DNA of 57,554 bases from Oculatella sp. LEGE 06141 (lineage in GTDB: Bacteria; Cyanobacteriota; Cyanobacteriia; Elainellales; Elainellaceae): assembly GCF_015207605.1 (NCBI RefSeq), contig NZ_JADEWO010000043.1:1-57554 (forward strand). The letters are read 5' to 3'. Under the pieces are notes generated by a model. It was given only the letters and a program-made list of their open reading frames with translations, was not told the DNA's origin and ran no database searches. Position 1 is the stretch's first letter. Each line of letters opens with the position of its first letter. Shown here piece by piece: positions 1-8,935 of this stretch. Made by a program: the position numbers and the translations under genes.

Positions 1-214
1 TCAAGGAACCAGCGACTGGTTCACGGATGCCGTCAATGTCCACTGGAGGAGCGGCGATGAAGGCGATGATGAAGCAGGTGGTGGCGGTGAGCAGGGTGGG
101 GATCATCAGAACGCCGAACCAGCCTACATACAGGCGGTTATCGGTGCTGGTGACCCACTCGCAAAACCGATCCCACAGGTTGGCGCTTTCGCGCTGTTGA
201 ATCGTTGTTGTCAT
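1..214 (-). CDS. psbA: Photosystem II D1 protein, N-terminal part (window edge)
   Basis: The first 71 codons of a D1 reaction-centre protein, read on the minus strand and cut by the window edge. The start [17 protein letters not shown], the stretch [18 protein letters not shown] and the lumenal segment [17 protein letters not shown] match ordinary D1, covering the first transmembrane helix of the thylakoid protein. No low-oxygen marker falls within the visible part, because residue 80 lies beyond the edge. The sequence differs from the second psbA copy at 13432-14514, which is more divergent. The ATG at 214 is the conserved D1 start. Confidence 0.97.
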   Translation of the reverse strand, partial: MTTTIQQRESANLWDRFCEWVTSTDNRLYVGWFGVLMIPTLLTATTCFIIAFIAAPPVDIDGIREPVAGSL

Positions 215-575
215 GATCTTATGAGTGCTTTACGAATGAACGAACGGTCGATTGAGTTATGTATTGACTAGGTATGATTTCCTAGCTCTCCTACATCATA
301 TTTACATTTGTTGATTTTCGCAAGGTGTTTTGCAAACTTTTGTAAATCTATTTTTATAGAAGAGAAGGCGATCGCCCGCTTGAACAGCGTACAATCCCTG
401 GCACAGAAGAATTGTAGCGATCGCATCCCTCTCACCAGCAAGATGAGATTTTAGACTTTCTTTAGAAGGCTCAGATCGACAAGTATTGCCTTAAGGCAGA
501 TCAGCAAACGCTGTCGATGGCGTACCCTCAAGTTGCTAGATTGAAATGGTTAAAGAAACGAGGAGATGAAAAGGG
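215..575. other. Intergenic region between psbA and a response regulator
   Basis: About 360 bases hold the divergent promoters of psbA (minus) and the response regulator (plus). The part next to psbA (215-360) is AT-rich, as psbA leaders usually are. HIP1-like GCGATCGC copies occur near 369 and 418. A GAGGAG Shine-Dalgarno sequence at 560-565 serves the ATG at 576. I see no open reading frame or stable RNA here. Confidence 0.5.
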
Positions 576-1268
576 ATGGCAGGACGCTTGTTGCTAGTAG
601 ACGATGAACCAGGACTGCGGCAGGCGGTGCAAGCCTACTTAGAAGACAGTGGCTTCGAGGTTGAGGTTGCCAGCAACGCTAAGGAGGGCTGGGACTTGCT
701 ACAGCAGCACACGCCAGACCTGGTCATTTCCGATATCATGATGCCCCAGGTCGATGGATATCAGTTTTTAAAGCAACTGCGTGAAGATCCCCGGTTTCAG
801 GTAATGCCAGTCGTGTTTTTGACGGCTCGCGGCATGACGACCGATCGCATCCAGGGGTATCAAGCTGGAGTCGACGCCTATCTCTCGAAACCGTTTGATC
901 CAGACGAATTGGTGGCGATCGTCGAAAACCTGCTGGAGCGCCGCTCAGCGACTCAGGCCAGCAGCAGCGATACTGAAAATCCTGACATTGCAGATATGGC
1001 ACGTCAAATTGCCGAGATTCGAGCCATTTTGACGCAGCGAGGCTCAATTCCTCAATCCCCGGCTCCGATTCGGCTCGACTTTACGCCCAGGGAACAAAGC
1101 GTATTAGAACTGGTTGCCGAAGGATTAATGAACAAAGAAATTGCGAGACGGCTTGAGACCAGCGTTCGCAATGTCGAGAAATACGTCAGCCGCTTGTTTA
1201 GCAAGACGGGAACAAACAGCCGTACAGAGTTAGTTCGTTATGCCCTGGAACATGGCCTGACCAAATAA
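576..1268 (+). CDS. NarL/LuxR-type response regulator (Ycf29-like)
   Basis: A two-domain response regulator of 230 residues. The receiver (about 3-120) has the acidic pair DDE near residue 9, the phosphoacceptor Asp in DLVISDIMMPQVDGY, the conserved Thr in VVFLTARG and the Lys in LSKPFDPDEL. A linker of about 40 residues leads to a LuxR-type helix-turn-helix (about 165-228): FTPREQSVLELVAEGLMNKEIA and VEKYVSRLFSKTGTNSR. It should bind DNA when phosphorylated by an unlinked histidine kinase. Receiver-plus-LuxR proteins of this kind, in which the first domain begins almost at residue 1, include the plastid and cyanobacterial Ycf29 group; the match is from memory. It stands alone, divergent from psbA. 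The ATG follows GAGGAG by ten bases. Confidence 0.85.
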   Translation: MAGRLLLVDDEPGLRQAVQAYLEDSGFEVEVASNAKEGWDLLQQHTPDLVISDIMMPQVDGYQFLKQLREDPRFQVMPVVFLTARGMTTDRIQGYQAGVDAYLSKPFDPDELVAIVENLLERRSATQASSSDTENPDIADMARQIAEIRAILTQRGSIPQSPAPIRLDFTPREQSVLELVAEGLMNKEIARRLETSVRNVEKYVSRLFSKTGTNSRTELVRYALEHGLTK

Positions 1269-1467
1269 TGGTGTGACACGGTCATTTGCATACCGCTCTG
1301 CCCAACATCCGTGTGACTTGCTATGGAAGCAGCTACTACTGCGAACATTAAGTTACGTTACGGTCTTTTAAGTTTATTTCACTTTTACGTCCCTCATACG
1401 AACTGCTGCTATTCTCAGTAAATACTCGGAAATCTGAGAAAAGCACATTAATTAAAGGGAAAAACTT

Positions 1468-1575
1468 ATGAAAACTTCAAGACATTTAGGCCAATCGGTT
1501 TCCTTAGCAGCACTGTTAATGCTGACCTGTGTTGGCGTATTTAGTCTGATGATGATTCAGAGCGGTTCATTATAA
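1468..1575 (+). CDS. Small single-span membrane protein, 35 residues (putative)
   Basis: A short ORF starting MKTSRHLGQSVSLAALL and ending MMIQSGSL. A purine-rich AAAGGGA stands 7 bases before the ATG. Residues 11-30 form one hydrophobic span, with two basic residues before it (Lys2, Arg5), so the protein would sit with its N terminus in the cytoplasm. A rho-independent terminator lies 117 bases after the stop, which supports a short monocistronic transcript. The size resembles small subunits of photosynthetic complexes, but the sequence matches none that I recognise (PsbM, PetN, PsaM and others). Function unknown. Confidence 0.5.
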   Translation: MKTSRHLGQSVSLAALLMLTCVGVFSLMMIQSGSL

Positions 1576-1691
1576 GTTGGCATCCGTCAGCATTCGTCAG
1601 CCCGACTGACTCGTCCGTGCCGCTACCACAACAAACTATGACAACGCCGTTCTGATTGTTTCTCAGAATGATGTTTATCCAGGAACCATTA

Positions 1692-1730
1692 AAGCCTCTG
1701 TCGTGAGTAGACAGGGGCTATTGTTTGTTA
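1692..1730 (+). terminator. Rho-independent terminator
   Basis: The arms AGCCTCTGTC and GACAGGGGCT form a 10-bp stem with one G-U pair and a loop of 7, followed by ATTGTTTGTT. It would end the transcript of the 35-residue ORF at 1468-1575. Confidence 0.7.
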
Positions 1731-1787
1731 ATGATTTGTTTCCACAGTGACCCACAGGCAGCAAGCTTTGGTGCCGCGATGTCGGGT

Positions 1788-2498
1788 TTATAGTCGTTGC
1801 AACAAGCTCAGGCCGTGGGTATCGGTGCCGCAGGTGTTTAACAAACCGTAAGCTTCACTTAATTCCAACACCTCTTCTGTTTGCCGAGGGCTTGGCTGCC
1901 ACGGGGTAGGGTTGTTGTAGGCGTAATAGGCTTCGACTCCGTCAATGCCCAGTTGTACGATCGCCGGGATCAGTTCCGCAGGCGATCGCTTATAGCGAGC
2001 CGGGTGCGCTAAAACCGCTATGCCACCTGCCTGACGAATCGCTGTAATAATTTGGCTGGCCTGGTAGGCTTGCCCGGTGGTTGTTCTTCCCTGTAAGTAG
2101 GGCTGAATAGCGTCGTGTTCTGGGTCAAATGCATACGCCAGAATATGCACTTCACCTCCTAAGAGGTTGGCGTTAATCTCTATCCCGGTCCAGAGGAACG
2201 GCGCTTTATCAGCATCACCCGGTGCAGACGAGGCCAGCCAGTTCGTTAACCACTGCTGCGCCCGACGATAGCCGCTGACGCTGTGGTGATCGGTAATAGC
2301 AAGACCTTGTAGACCGATGCTAACGGCCTGCTCCATTAGCTGCTCAGGTTGTAGCTTGCCATCAGAGTGAACGGTATGCATGTGGAAGTTGAACAAGCGA
2401 GGACAACTTTCGGCGTGAATTGCCCCAAACACCTGTCGTAATGCCGATGCATTTTGTGCCGCTACTAATGTGGAAGCCTGAGCCAGATTGACAGTCAT
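1788..2498 (-). CDS. PHP-domain metal-dependent phosphoesterase (RNase AM/TrpH-like)
   Basis: A PHP-family hydrolase of 236 residues. The metal ligands are visible: HMHTVHSDG (first motif), ITDHHSVSGY (second), an internal Glu in TGIEINA, HPARY and the C-terminal GTDTHG. Relatives such as E. coli RNase AM/TrpH cut phosphoesters of nucleotides or short RNAs; which substrate applies here is unknown. The frame is open further upstream, but the ATG at 2498 has GGGGAG five bases in front of it and removes a low-complexity 30-residue leader, so I chose it. ispF lies upstream on the same strand with a gap of about 117 bases. Confidence 0.85.
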   Translation of the reverse strand: MTVNLAQASTLVAAQNASALRQVFGAIHAESCPRLFNFHMHTVHSDGKLQPEQLMEQAVSIGLQGLAITDHHSVSGYRRAQQWLTNWLASSAPGDADKAPFLWTGIEINANLLGGEVHILAYAFDPEHDAIQPYLQGRTTTGQAYQASQIITAIRQAGGIAVLAHPARYKRSPAELIPAIVQLGIDGVEAYYAYNNPTPWQPSPRQTEEVLELSEAYGLLNTCGTDTHGLSLLQRL

Positions 2499-2615
2499 AA
2501 CTCCCCGTTTAAAATGCTTAATGTTTCGTTCCACTCTATTCTGACCCAAAGTATCGGAATCGGGGTGGGGGGTTGACGGTTGCGGCAATCAGGCACAAGC
2601 GGGCAGCAATTCAGC

Positions 2616-3098
2616 TCAACCTCGGTTAATTAATAGGGTGACAGCATAGGCAGCAATGCCTTCTTCTCGACCAACTGGGCCTAGCTTTTCGTTGGTGGTG
2701 GCTTTGATGCCAATTTGATCCGGGGCGAGTTTGAGGACGGCGGCAAGGCGATCGCGCATGGCCTGGATATGCGGCTTGAGTTTGGGACGTTCGGCCACGA
2801 TCACCGTATCCACATTGCTGATGTACCAGCCTTTCGCCTGAATTAACTGATTGACCTGTTCCAGCAGCAGCAGGCTATCGGCTCCAGCCCATTGCGGGTC
2901 GCTGGGGGGGAAATAGTGACCAATATCGCCCAAGCTCAACGCGCCGAGCATGGCATCCATAATGGCATGGGTCAACACATCAGCATCGCTGTGCCCCAAC
3001 AACCCCAGTTCATGATCGATGTGGATGCCGCCGAGAATGAGGGGGCGATCGCTCACCAGACGGTGAATGTCGTAGCCGTTGCCAATGCGGATGTTCAT
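2616..3098 (-). CDS. ispF: 2-C-methyl-D-erythritol 2,4-cyclodiphosphate synthase
   Basis: IspF, the fifth step of the MEP isoprenoid pathway, which cyclises CDP-ME 2-phosphate to MEcPP with release of CMP. At 160 residues it has the usual length. The N terminus [14 protein letters not shown] gives the zinc ligands Asp and His of the DIH motif; the [18 protein letters not shown] segment supplies the third histidine region, and the tail [19 protein letters not shown] is the family signature that lines the CMP pocket. It is a soluble trimeric enzyme of the cytoplasm. Confidence 0.97.
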   Translation of the reverse strand: MNIRIGNGYDIHRLVSDRPLILGGIHIDHELGLLGHSDADVLTHAIMDAMLGALSLGDIGHYFPPSDPQWAGADSLLLLEQVNQLIQAKGWYISNVDTVIVAERPKLKPHIQAMRDRLAAVLKLAPDQIGIKATTNEKLGPVGREEGIAAYAVTLLINRG

Positions 3099-3185
3099 TG
3101 TTCCCAGTTCACGTTGTCACTCAACCACTCTACGCCAAAATCGACAGTGCTTTGACTGAGGTAATTGTCGGCTTAGGGGCATGAA

Positions 3186-3740
3186 TTAATCTGGGTTACG
3201 GATGGCTGGTTCAGTGTCGATCGCCACTGTCTCTTCATCCTCCAGGTCATCCACAAAGATGCTGATGCGGCCATCTCCTTCGATGTAGGCTTTCTTAACG
3301 CCGTTGAGGCTGGGGATACCTTGTTGGCGAATTTGGCTCATCAACTCTCGTTTGCTGATCAGCCCACGCTCCAAATTGTCTTGAATGATTTGACCATCCT
3401 TAACGAGCAGCAGCGGTGGTGGGGTAATAAAGCGTTGAAACCGGGGAAACTTGTAGCCTGCCCAATTAAACAAATAGTTCCAACAGACGATCGTGGCCAG
3501 CAGAACTAAGCCATCGGTGATCGACGAATAGGTGCCCACCATCGCGTTTTGAACGGCATTAGCAAACAATAGAATCACCAGTACATCCGAAACGCCGACT
3601 CCGCCCACTTGCCGTCTGGGAATCAGGCGCAGGATAGCAAGAAGGGCTACATAGACGAGCGAACCGCGCAGCACAAGTTCAAGGATAGAGGTATCTGGAA
3701 CAAAGAGATGGTGCCAATCAACTTGAAATAGCGTGTTCAT
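3186..3740 (-). CDS. DUF421 (YetF-type) membrane protein
   Basis: A protein of 184 residues with three membrane spans at the N-terminal half (about 20-110) and a small soluble C-terminal domain. The family signature is visible: LRLIPRRQVGGVGVSDVLV near the first loop and, after the third span, the cytoplasmic part beginning PPPLLLVKDGQIIQDNLER. The family is common in Bacillus (YetF, YrbG) and cyanobacteria; its role is not settled. The frame is open 126 bases further upstream, but that part lacks hydrophobic or conserved sequence, so I start at the ATG at 3740, just before the first span. Confidence 0.8.
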   Translation of the reverse strand: MNTLFQVDWHHLFVPDTSILELVLRGSLVYVALLAILRLIPRRQVGGVGVSDVLVILLFANAVQNAMVGTYSSITDGLVLLATIVCWNYLFNWAGYKFPRFQRFITPPPLLLVKDGQIIQDNLERGLISKRELMSQIRQQGIPSLNGVKKAYIEGDGRISIFVDDLEDEETVAIDTEPAIRNPD

Positions 3741-3967
3741 GAATGGTTGGGCGCGAAATCTGAAGGTAAACAACTTGATTGGTGATGTGTCAAGGTTAGC
3801 GGCGATCGCGTCACCATTGGCAAATCTAATTCGAGGCAGATGGGTGCCCCCATCTACCAGGCGCAAACTGTAGACTAATCAATTAGGCAGAGGTCAGAGA
3901 AAGACTGAATGATGTTTTGTTGCTCTGCTGTTGATTGTGGTTTTTCTAGCCGTTGCATTGTTGGATC

Positions 3968-4879
3968 ATGAAAAGAGTCGTTCTGTCTACCCTACTATCG
4001 CTATTGCTGCCGCTGGCGGCCTGTACGCCTGATTCCTCATCGTCGTCAAACGAGGATGCAGCCACACAACCGTTGGTCACCAGCGCCATTCCAGACCAAG
4101 ATCCAGAAAAGCTACAACGGCTCTACAGTAAGCTTGCCGACTATTTGGAAACGGAGTTGGGGGTGCCCGTTGAATATAAGCCAGTCACCGATTATGCCGC
4201 TGCGGTAACCGCCTTCCGAGTGGGTGATTTAGACATGGTGTGGTTTGGCGGTTTAACTGGAGTGCAGGCTCGCTTGCAGGTTCCAGGCGCAGAGGCGATC
4301 GCCCAACGCGACATTGATGCCGATTTTCACAGCGTGTTTATTGCCAACACAAATAGCGGTCTTACCCCCATTGATGATATCGCTCAACTGGCAACGCTCA
4401 AGGGACGTAGCCTCACGTTTGGCAGTGAATCGTCTACATCAGGTCGGTTAATGCCGCAATACTTCCTGGAGCAAGCAGATGTTAACCTGGACGACTTTAA
4501 GGGGGAGGTTGGGTTTTCTCAATCGCACGATGCCACGATTCAACTGGTGGAAGCAGGAACGTATGAAGTGGGCGCTTTAAATGAGCAGGTCTGGAACAGT
4601 CGGGTGCAGGAAGGTGCCGTTGACCTGGATCAGGTGCAGGTGATTTGGCGCACGCCTGCTTATTATGACTATCACTGGGTTGTGAATCCGGATGTGAAAG
4701 AGCGCTATGGGGAAGAGTTTGTGGGGCGCGTGCAGGCGGCGTTAATGGCGCTAGACCCCAGTGTGCCAGAGGAAAAAGAAATTCTGGATTTGTTTGGCGC
4801 GAACCAGTTCATTGAAACTGAGAATTCCAATTACTCCCAAATTGAAGACATAGGACGGGCGATCGGCAAAATTCAATGA
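3968..4879 (+). CDS. ABC transporter substrate-binding lipoprotein, PhnD/PtxB/selenate type
   Basis: A periplasmic binding protein of 303 residues. The signal peptide ends in LAAC (Cys19), a lipobox, so the mature protein is lipid-anchored. The remainder fits the PhnD-like fold: TSAIPDQDPEKLQRLYSKLA, then ADYLETELGVPVEY, DLDMVWFGGLTGVQA and TFGSESSTSGRLMP. Family members carry phosphonate, phosphite, hypophosphite or possibly selenate; the GGLTGVQARLQVPGA stretch reminds me of the group named putative selenate binding proteins, but the ligand cannot be read from sequence. I see no Pho box upstream and no C-P lyase nearby. The start at 3968 opens directly on the lysine-arginine of the signal peptide. 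The stop overlaps the next gene by four bases. Confidence 0.85.
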   Translation: MKRVVLSTLLSLLLPLAACTPDSSSSSNEDAATQPLVTSAIPDQDPEKLQRLYSKLADYLETELGVPVEYKPVTDYAAAVTAFRVGDLDMVWFGGLTGVQARLQVPGAEAIAQRDIDADFHSVFIANTNSGLTPIDDIAQLATLKGRSLTFGSESSTSGRLMPQYFLEQADVNLDDFKGEVGFSQSHDATIQLVEAGTYEVGALNEQVWNSRVQEGAVDLDQVQVIWRTPAYYDYHWVVNPDVKERYGEEFVGRVQAALMALDPSVPEEKEILDLFGANQFIETENSNYSQIEDIGRAIGKIQ

Positions 4880-5637
4880 CGTTACCCGCACCGCTGTTTG
4901 AACTCCGACAGGTAACTCAGCAGTTCGATCGCAGTCTGGCACTGAGAAACATTACGCTCCAAATTTTTCCGGGAGAGCGAGTTGCCCTGGTTGGGTCAAG
5001 CGGTACTGGAAAAAGCACCCTGATCCAGTTGCTGAATGGCACGCTGTTACCGAGCCAGGGAGAGGTGTGGGCGTTAGGACATTCCTTAAGCCAGGGTTCG
5101 TCGCGGCAGCGGCGGCAGGTGCAACGGCAGATTGGCACCATTTATCAGCAGTTTCATCTGGTCGATACGTTGCCGGTGATTCACAACGTCAATGCTGGAC
5201 GGTTAGGGCAATGGTCGTTTTTCAAAGCTGCCGTCTCATTGCTTTATCCGCTAGAGGTTGAAGCAGCGGCCAAAGCCTTGCACCGGGTTGGCATTCCCGA
5301 AAAGCTGTATGCCCGTACCGACCAGCTTTCGGGAGGGCAACAGCAGCGCGTGGCGATCGCCCGTGTCTTGCGTCAAGATCCGGTAGCTATTCTGGCGGAT
5401 GAGCCTGTCTCTAGCCTTGACCCTGAACTGAGCCGCGAGGTCATGGCTCTGTTGCGAGAGTTGGTGCAGGAGATGGGCAAAACGCTGGTGATTAGTCTGC
5501 ATTCCATTGAGCTGGCGCAGCAGTATTGCGATCGCATCATTGGTTTGCGGGACGGAACGATTCTGTTTGATATACCGTCCTTCGCGCTGTCTGCCGAGAG
5601 GATCAGAGATTTGTATCGCTTGCGAGAGCCAGGATGA
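4876..5637 (+). CDS. ABC transporter ATP-binding protein, PhnC type
   Basis: The 253-residue ATPase of the same importer. Walker A is GSSGTGKST (about 37-45), the Q-loop region reads GTIYQQFHLVD, the signature is LSGGQQQRVAIARVL, and Walker B is AILADEPVSSLDP, followed by the switch His in VISLHS. It powers uptake through the permease that follows. It overlaps its neighbours by four bases at both ends (ATGA), so the three genes form one translationally coupled operon. Confidence 0.93.
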   Translation: MTLPAPLFELRQVTQQFDRSLALRNITLQIFPGERVALVGSSGTGKSTLIQLLNGTLLPSQGEVWALGHSLSQGSSRQRRQVQRQIGTIYQQFHLVDTLPVIHNVNAGRLGQWSFFKAAVSLLYPLEVEAAAKALHRVGIPEKLYARTDQLSGGQQQRVAIARVLRQDPVAILADEPVSSLDPELSREVMALLRELVQEMGKTLVISLHSIELAQQYCDRIIGLRDGTILFDIPSFALSAERIRDLYRLREPG

Positions 5638-7358
5638 CCCGCCCTGCTGTTGATCGCCCTTCCTGGCTAACTCCCCGATCGCGGTGGGGGCTGATTGTGC
5701 TGGCCGCGATCGCCTTTTCGCTCTGGCAGGCCAGGGTATTTGAACCCAATCGGTTCAATGTGGGCGGCATTCCGCAACTGCTGCGGTTTGTGCAAGCGAG
5801 TGTTCAGCCTGATCTAAGCCTCGACTTTTTACAGTTAACGCTGGATGCTGCGATCGTTACCTTTGCCTATGCGGTGTGCGGCACTTTCTTTAGCATCGTC
5901 TTTGGCTGCGTGGGCGGCATTTTGGCCTCGGAGGTGTGGTGGGTGTCGGTCTTGCCACGCCACGCCACGCGTCCCATCTGGTTGGGAATTCGAGCCACGC
6001 TGGCGGTGCCCCGTGCCATCCATGAGCTAATTTGGGGGCTATTTTTCGTTAATTTATTTGGGTTAGATCCGCTGGTGGCAATTGTGGCGATCGCCGTTCC
6101 CTACGGGGCGATCGTAGCAAAGGTGTTTTCAGAAATTTTGGATGAAACGCCGCGCCAGCCGCTTATTGCCCTGCTCAACAGCGGCGTGGCTCCGTTTACG
6201 GCCTTTCTGTATACCCTGTTGCCGCAAGCGTTTCTAGATTTGCTGTCTTATACGTTTTACCGCTTCGAGTGTTCGGTGCGATCGGCGGCAGTGCTGGGCA
6301 TCATTGGCGCGGGTGGATTGGGCTATCAAATCTTGTTGAGTCTGCAATCGCTGCGGTACGAGCAGCTTTGGACGCTGTTTTATGCCCTGTTTCTGCTGAA
6401 TGGGGCGATCGACTTTTTTAGCGCCTGGTTACGGCGACGGTTGGGTTCTCCCAGCCGTTTAGATTTGAATCTGCGGAAACAGGCTCGAAGCCGTGGGTCT
6501 GGTGGTTCTTTGCCAGATGCACACCCCGCCCGCCAACCACCCGAGCGCGATCGATGGTTAGTTGCCGTTGGCTTAGGGGGCTTGCTGCTGCTGCCGTTTT
6601 CGTTTTGGTATGTGGGGGCAGATTTCAGCAAGCTCTGGTCAGCCCGAACCCTGGAACTGTTGGGCGATGTGGCACAGACGGCATTTCCCCCCAACCTGGA
6701 TCAATCGCAGTGGCAACTGGGGATGGTGGCCGTGCAAACCGTTGCCATGTCTATTCTGGCGATCGCGATCGCGGGCTGTGGCGGTATTCTGCTGTCGTTT
6801 CCGGCGGCTCATACGTTCTTTTTGCCCGGAGGATTGTTCACCCCAGCCCAACCGAGCTGGCGCGATCGAGTTCTGGCCTGGACAGGCGTATTGGGAACCC
6901 GAGCCGCATTGCTAATCGCCCGTGCTGTTCCTGCCCCCATTTGGGCACTGGTGGCGCTGTTTGTTTTGTTTCCAGGTATTTTGCCAGGAGCGATCGCCCT
7001 TGCCCTGCACAACATGGGCATCCTGGGTCGCCTGATGGCTGAATCAAACGAAAATCTCGATCCGCGTCCGCTGGTGGCGCTCAAGGCTCAAGGTACGCCT
7101 GCCGCACTCGTTTTTCTTTACGGCGTTTTGCCCATGACTCTGACGCGATCGATCGCCTATATTCTGTACCGCTGGGAAGTGTGTTTGCGAGAAACGGTAA
7201 TTGTTGGCCTGGTGGGAGCCGGGGGCTTGGGTCGCTTACTCACTGAGCAGTTAAGCAGCTTCGATTACCGCCGTGTCGTGGTAACGCTGGGTTGGTTTGT
7301 TATTCTCACCTTTGGGGTCGATTGGGTCAGTGGTGCGATGCGGCGATCGCTGCGCTAA
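5634..7358 (+). CDS. Fused double permease of the PhnE-type ABC importer
   Basis: A 574-residue membrane protein made of two PhnE-like permease halves in one chain. Each half ends in its own EAA-type loop, seen as AAVLGIIGAGGLGYQILLSL near residue 220 and ETVIVGLVGAGGLGRLLTEQL near residue 530. A soluble charged linker (about 280-305, rich in Arg, Gly and Pro) joins them. Most PhnE proteins are about 260-280 residues and work as dimers, so this looks like a fusion. It completes the operon with the binding protein and ATPase. It ends nine bases before the convergent MFS gene. Confidence 0.9.
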   Translation: MTRPAVDRPSWLTPRSRWGLIVLAAIAFSLWQARVFEPNRFNVGGIPQLLRFVQASVQPDLSLDFLQLTLDAAIVTFAYAVCGTFFSIVFGCVGGILASEVWWVSVLPRHATRPIWLGIRATLAVPRAIHELIWGLFFVNLFGLDPLVAIVAIAVPYGAIVAKVFSEILDETPRQPLIALLNSGVAPFTAFLYTLLPQAFLDLLSYTFYRFECSVRSAAVLGIIGAGGLGYQILLSLQSLRYEQLWTLFYALFLLNGAIDFFSAWLRRRLGSPSRLDLNLRKQARSRGSGGSLPDAHPARQPPERDRWLVAVGLGGLLLLPFSFWYVGADFSKLWSARTLELLGDVAQTAFPPNLDQSQWQLGMVAVQTVAMSILAIAIAGCGGILLSFPAAHTFFLPGGLFTPAQPSWRDRVLAWTGVLGTRAALLIARAVPAPIWALVALFVLFPGILPGAIALALHNMGILGRLMAESNENLDPRPLVALKAQGTPAALVFLYGVLPMTLTRSIAYILYRWEVCLRETVIVGLVGAGGLGRLLTEQLSSFDYRRVVVTLGWFVILTFGVDWVSGAMRRSLR

Positions 7359-7367
7359 CGCTCCCCT

Positions 7368-8564
7368 TCATGCTCTGGAATCGAGTGGGGCATGACGTAC
7401 CAACCAGCGATGCAGAATAACCATCACCCCGGTCAGGGGCAGCAGCACGACTGGAATAATTCCTAAATTGAGCTGATTAGCCAACCAACCAACCACAGTG
7501 GGCACCGTTGCAGCTCCCAAACTGGCGGTGCTGGTAAGAAACCCGATCGCGGCTGGCACCAAAGCCGGGGGCACTCGCCTTGGCGTGAGCAAGATAGTAG
7601 TGGGAAAAATTGCGCCCAGCGCCACCCCAATTAACGGCAAACTCCACAACTGGTCTGGTAACAGCACCCACGCCGCCAACCCCAGAGCCAATAGCCCCAT
7701 TGAACCATCCAACGTGCGAATTGCACCCAAACGAGCGATCGCCACCCCCATGCCCAACCGTCCCAGGGTTAACCCCAGCCAGTAAGCGCTGATGCTGTAT
7801 CCAGCCACCATTTCTGGTGTGTTGCGACTAATCACCTGCACACTGTACGCCCAGTTGCCAACCGATGCCTCTGTGCCCACATAAATCAGCAGCAGTAAGC
7901 CCGACATCAGCACAATGGGAGTGTTGAGCGCCAGCCGCAGATTGGCAACGGCATCCATGTCAGAGGTTTCAACGCGCACGGTCAAAGGCTTGTAGTCAAA
8001 CACGATCGCCCACATCATACCTGCGATCGTTAGCCCCACCACGGACGCAATCACCAGATAAACCGATCGCCAGTTCAACCCCACTGACAGCAGCGTGGTA
8101 GCGACTGCCGGCCCCAACAGGGCACCCACCCCATAGAACGCGTGCAGCAACCCCAGCAATTTTGCATTACGTTCATCGTTGGCAAAGTAGGTGTTGATGC
8201 CTGCGTCAATTAAACCAATGCCCAATCCCAGCAACACTCCAGTGACCACCATGACTGACCACAGCGGCGTGAGGGCGTAGATCAGCAGGGAAAGGGTCAA
8301 CATCCCAGAGGCTAGCAACAGCATCCAGGCCAGCCCAATTCGGCTAACCAGCAGGCTACTCGCTAATGCGGCTACTATGTATCCCGCTACCTGGCTCAAA
8401 AATAACAGGGTTACGGTTGCAGGGCTTAAGTCAAAGGCATTCAGAATAGACGGGATGAGAACGCCCAATCCGCCTTCGGCAATGCCGATCGCAATGAAAG
8501 CATAGAATCCGAGGGCGGCACCTACCCAGGCAACATTGCGAACATTTGAATTTGAGGATGGCAT
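7368..8564 (-). CDS. Major facilitator superfamily transporter
   Basis: A 398-residue carrier with about twelve hydrophobic spans and no signal peptide. The sequence AAALASSLLVSRIGLAWMLLL matches the place of the cytoplasmic loop 2-3, and YGVGALLGPAVATTLLSVGL fits the GPxxxG-type antiporter motif in helix 5. Substrate unknown. Relatives annotated as fucose/glucose or multidrug permeases share such features, so I do not assign one. It runs toward the ABC operon, and its upstream region (8565-8935) holds short repeats. Confidence 0.8.
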   Translation of the reverse strand: MPSSNSNVRNVAWVGAALGFYAFIAIGIAEGGLGVLIPSILNAFDLSPATVTLLFLSQVAGYIVAALASSLLVSRIGLAWMLLLASGMLTLSLLIYALTPLWSVMVVTGVLLGLGIGLIDAGINTYFANDERNAKLLGLLHAFYGVGALLGPAVATTLLSVGLNWRSVYLVIASVVGLTIAGMMWAIVFDYKPLTVRVETSDMDAVANLRLALNTPIVLMSGLLLLIYVGTEASVGNWAYSVQVISRNTPEMVAGYSISAYWLGLTLGRLGMGVAIARLGAIRTLDGSMGLLALGLAAWVLLPDQLWSLPLIGVALGAIFPTTILLTPRRVPPALVPAAIGFLTSTASLGAATVPTVVGWLANQLNLGIIPVVLLPLTGVMVILHRWLVRHAPLDSRA

Positions 8565-8778
8565 GATCTGTGGTTAGGTCGTCAGAGAACGATGCAAAGG
8601 TGTGATGCTCGATCGAGTGAACGGTGCTGGCTATGAGAGTTGGGGAGCGATCGCGCTCCATCCGGTTCATTCAAGCACCATGACAAACAAGCACCATGAC
8701 AAATCGGTTGAACAGCGTCTTCCAATGTAATCCACAGCATACGTGCTGACGACCTTGCGCGGCTTCAAACATCCGAAT

Positions 8779-8823
8779 GCCACTATCAAGTGCCACTATC
8801 AAGTGCCACTATCAAGTGCCACT
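8779..8823. repeat. 13-bp tandem repeat in the 8565-8935 gap
   Basis: Three exact copies of GCCACTATCAAGT (8779-8817) and the start of a fourth. The rest of the 370-base gap between the MFS gene and the dioxygenase gene shows a HIP1 copy near 8647 and no credible gene. Confidence 0.85.
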
Positions 8824-8935
8824 TCAAACTGCCCCAATCCTATGATGGATTTAGCTAATACAGAGTCAACACAGAACTAACAACGATTTATCCCAGGCCG
8901 CCACGCCGAGCGTTGTACCACGGTTCAAGCCATCC

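Noticed and set aside
3968-7358. Naming the transporter phnDCE
   Set aside because: No C-P lyase, no Pho box and resemblance to phosphite/selenate groups; ligand not decided by sequence.
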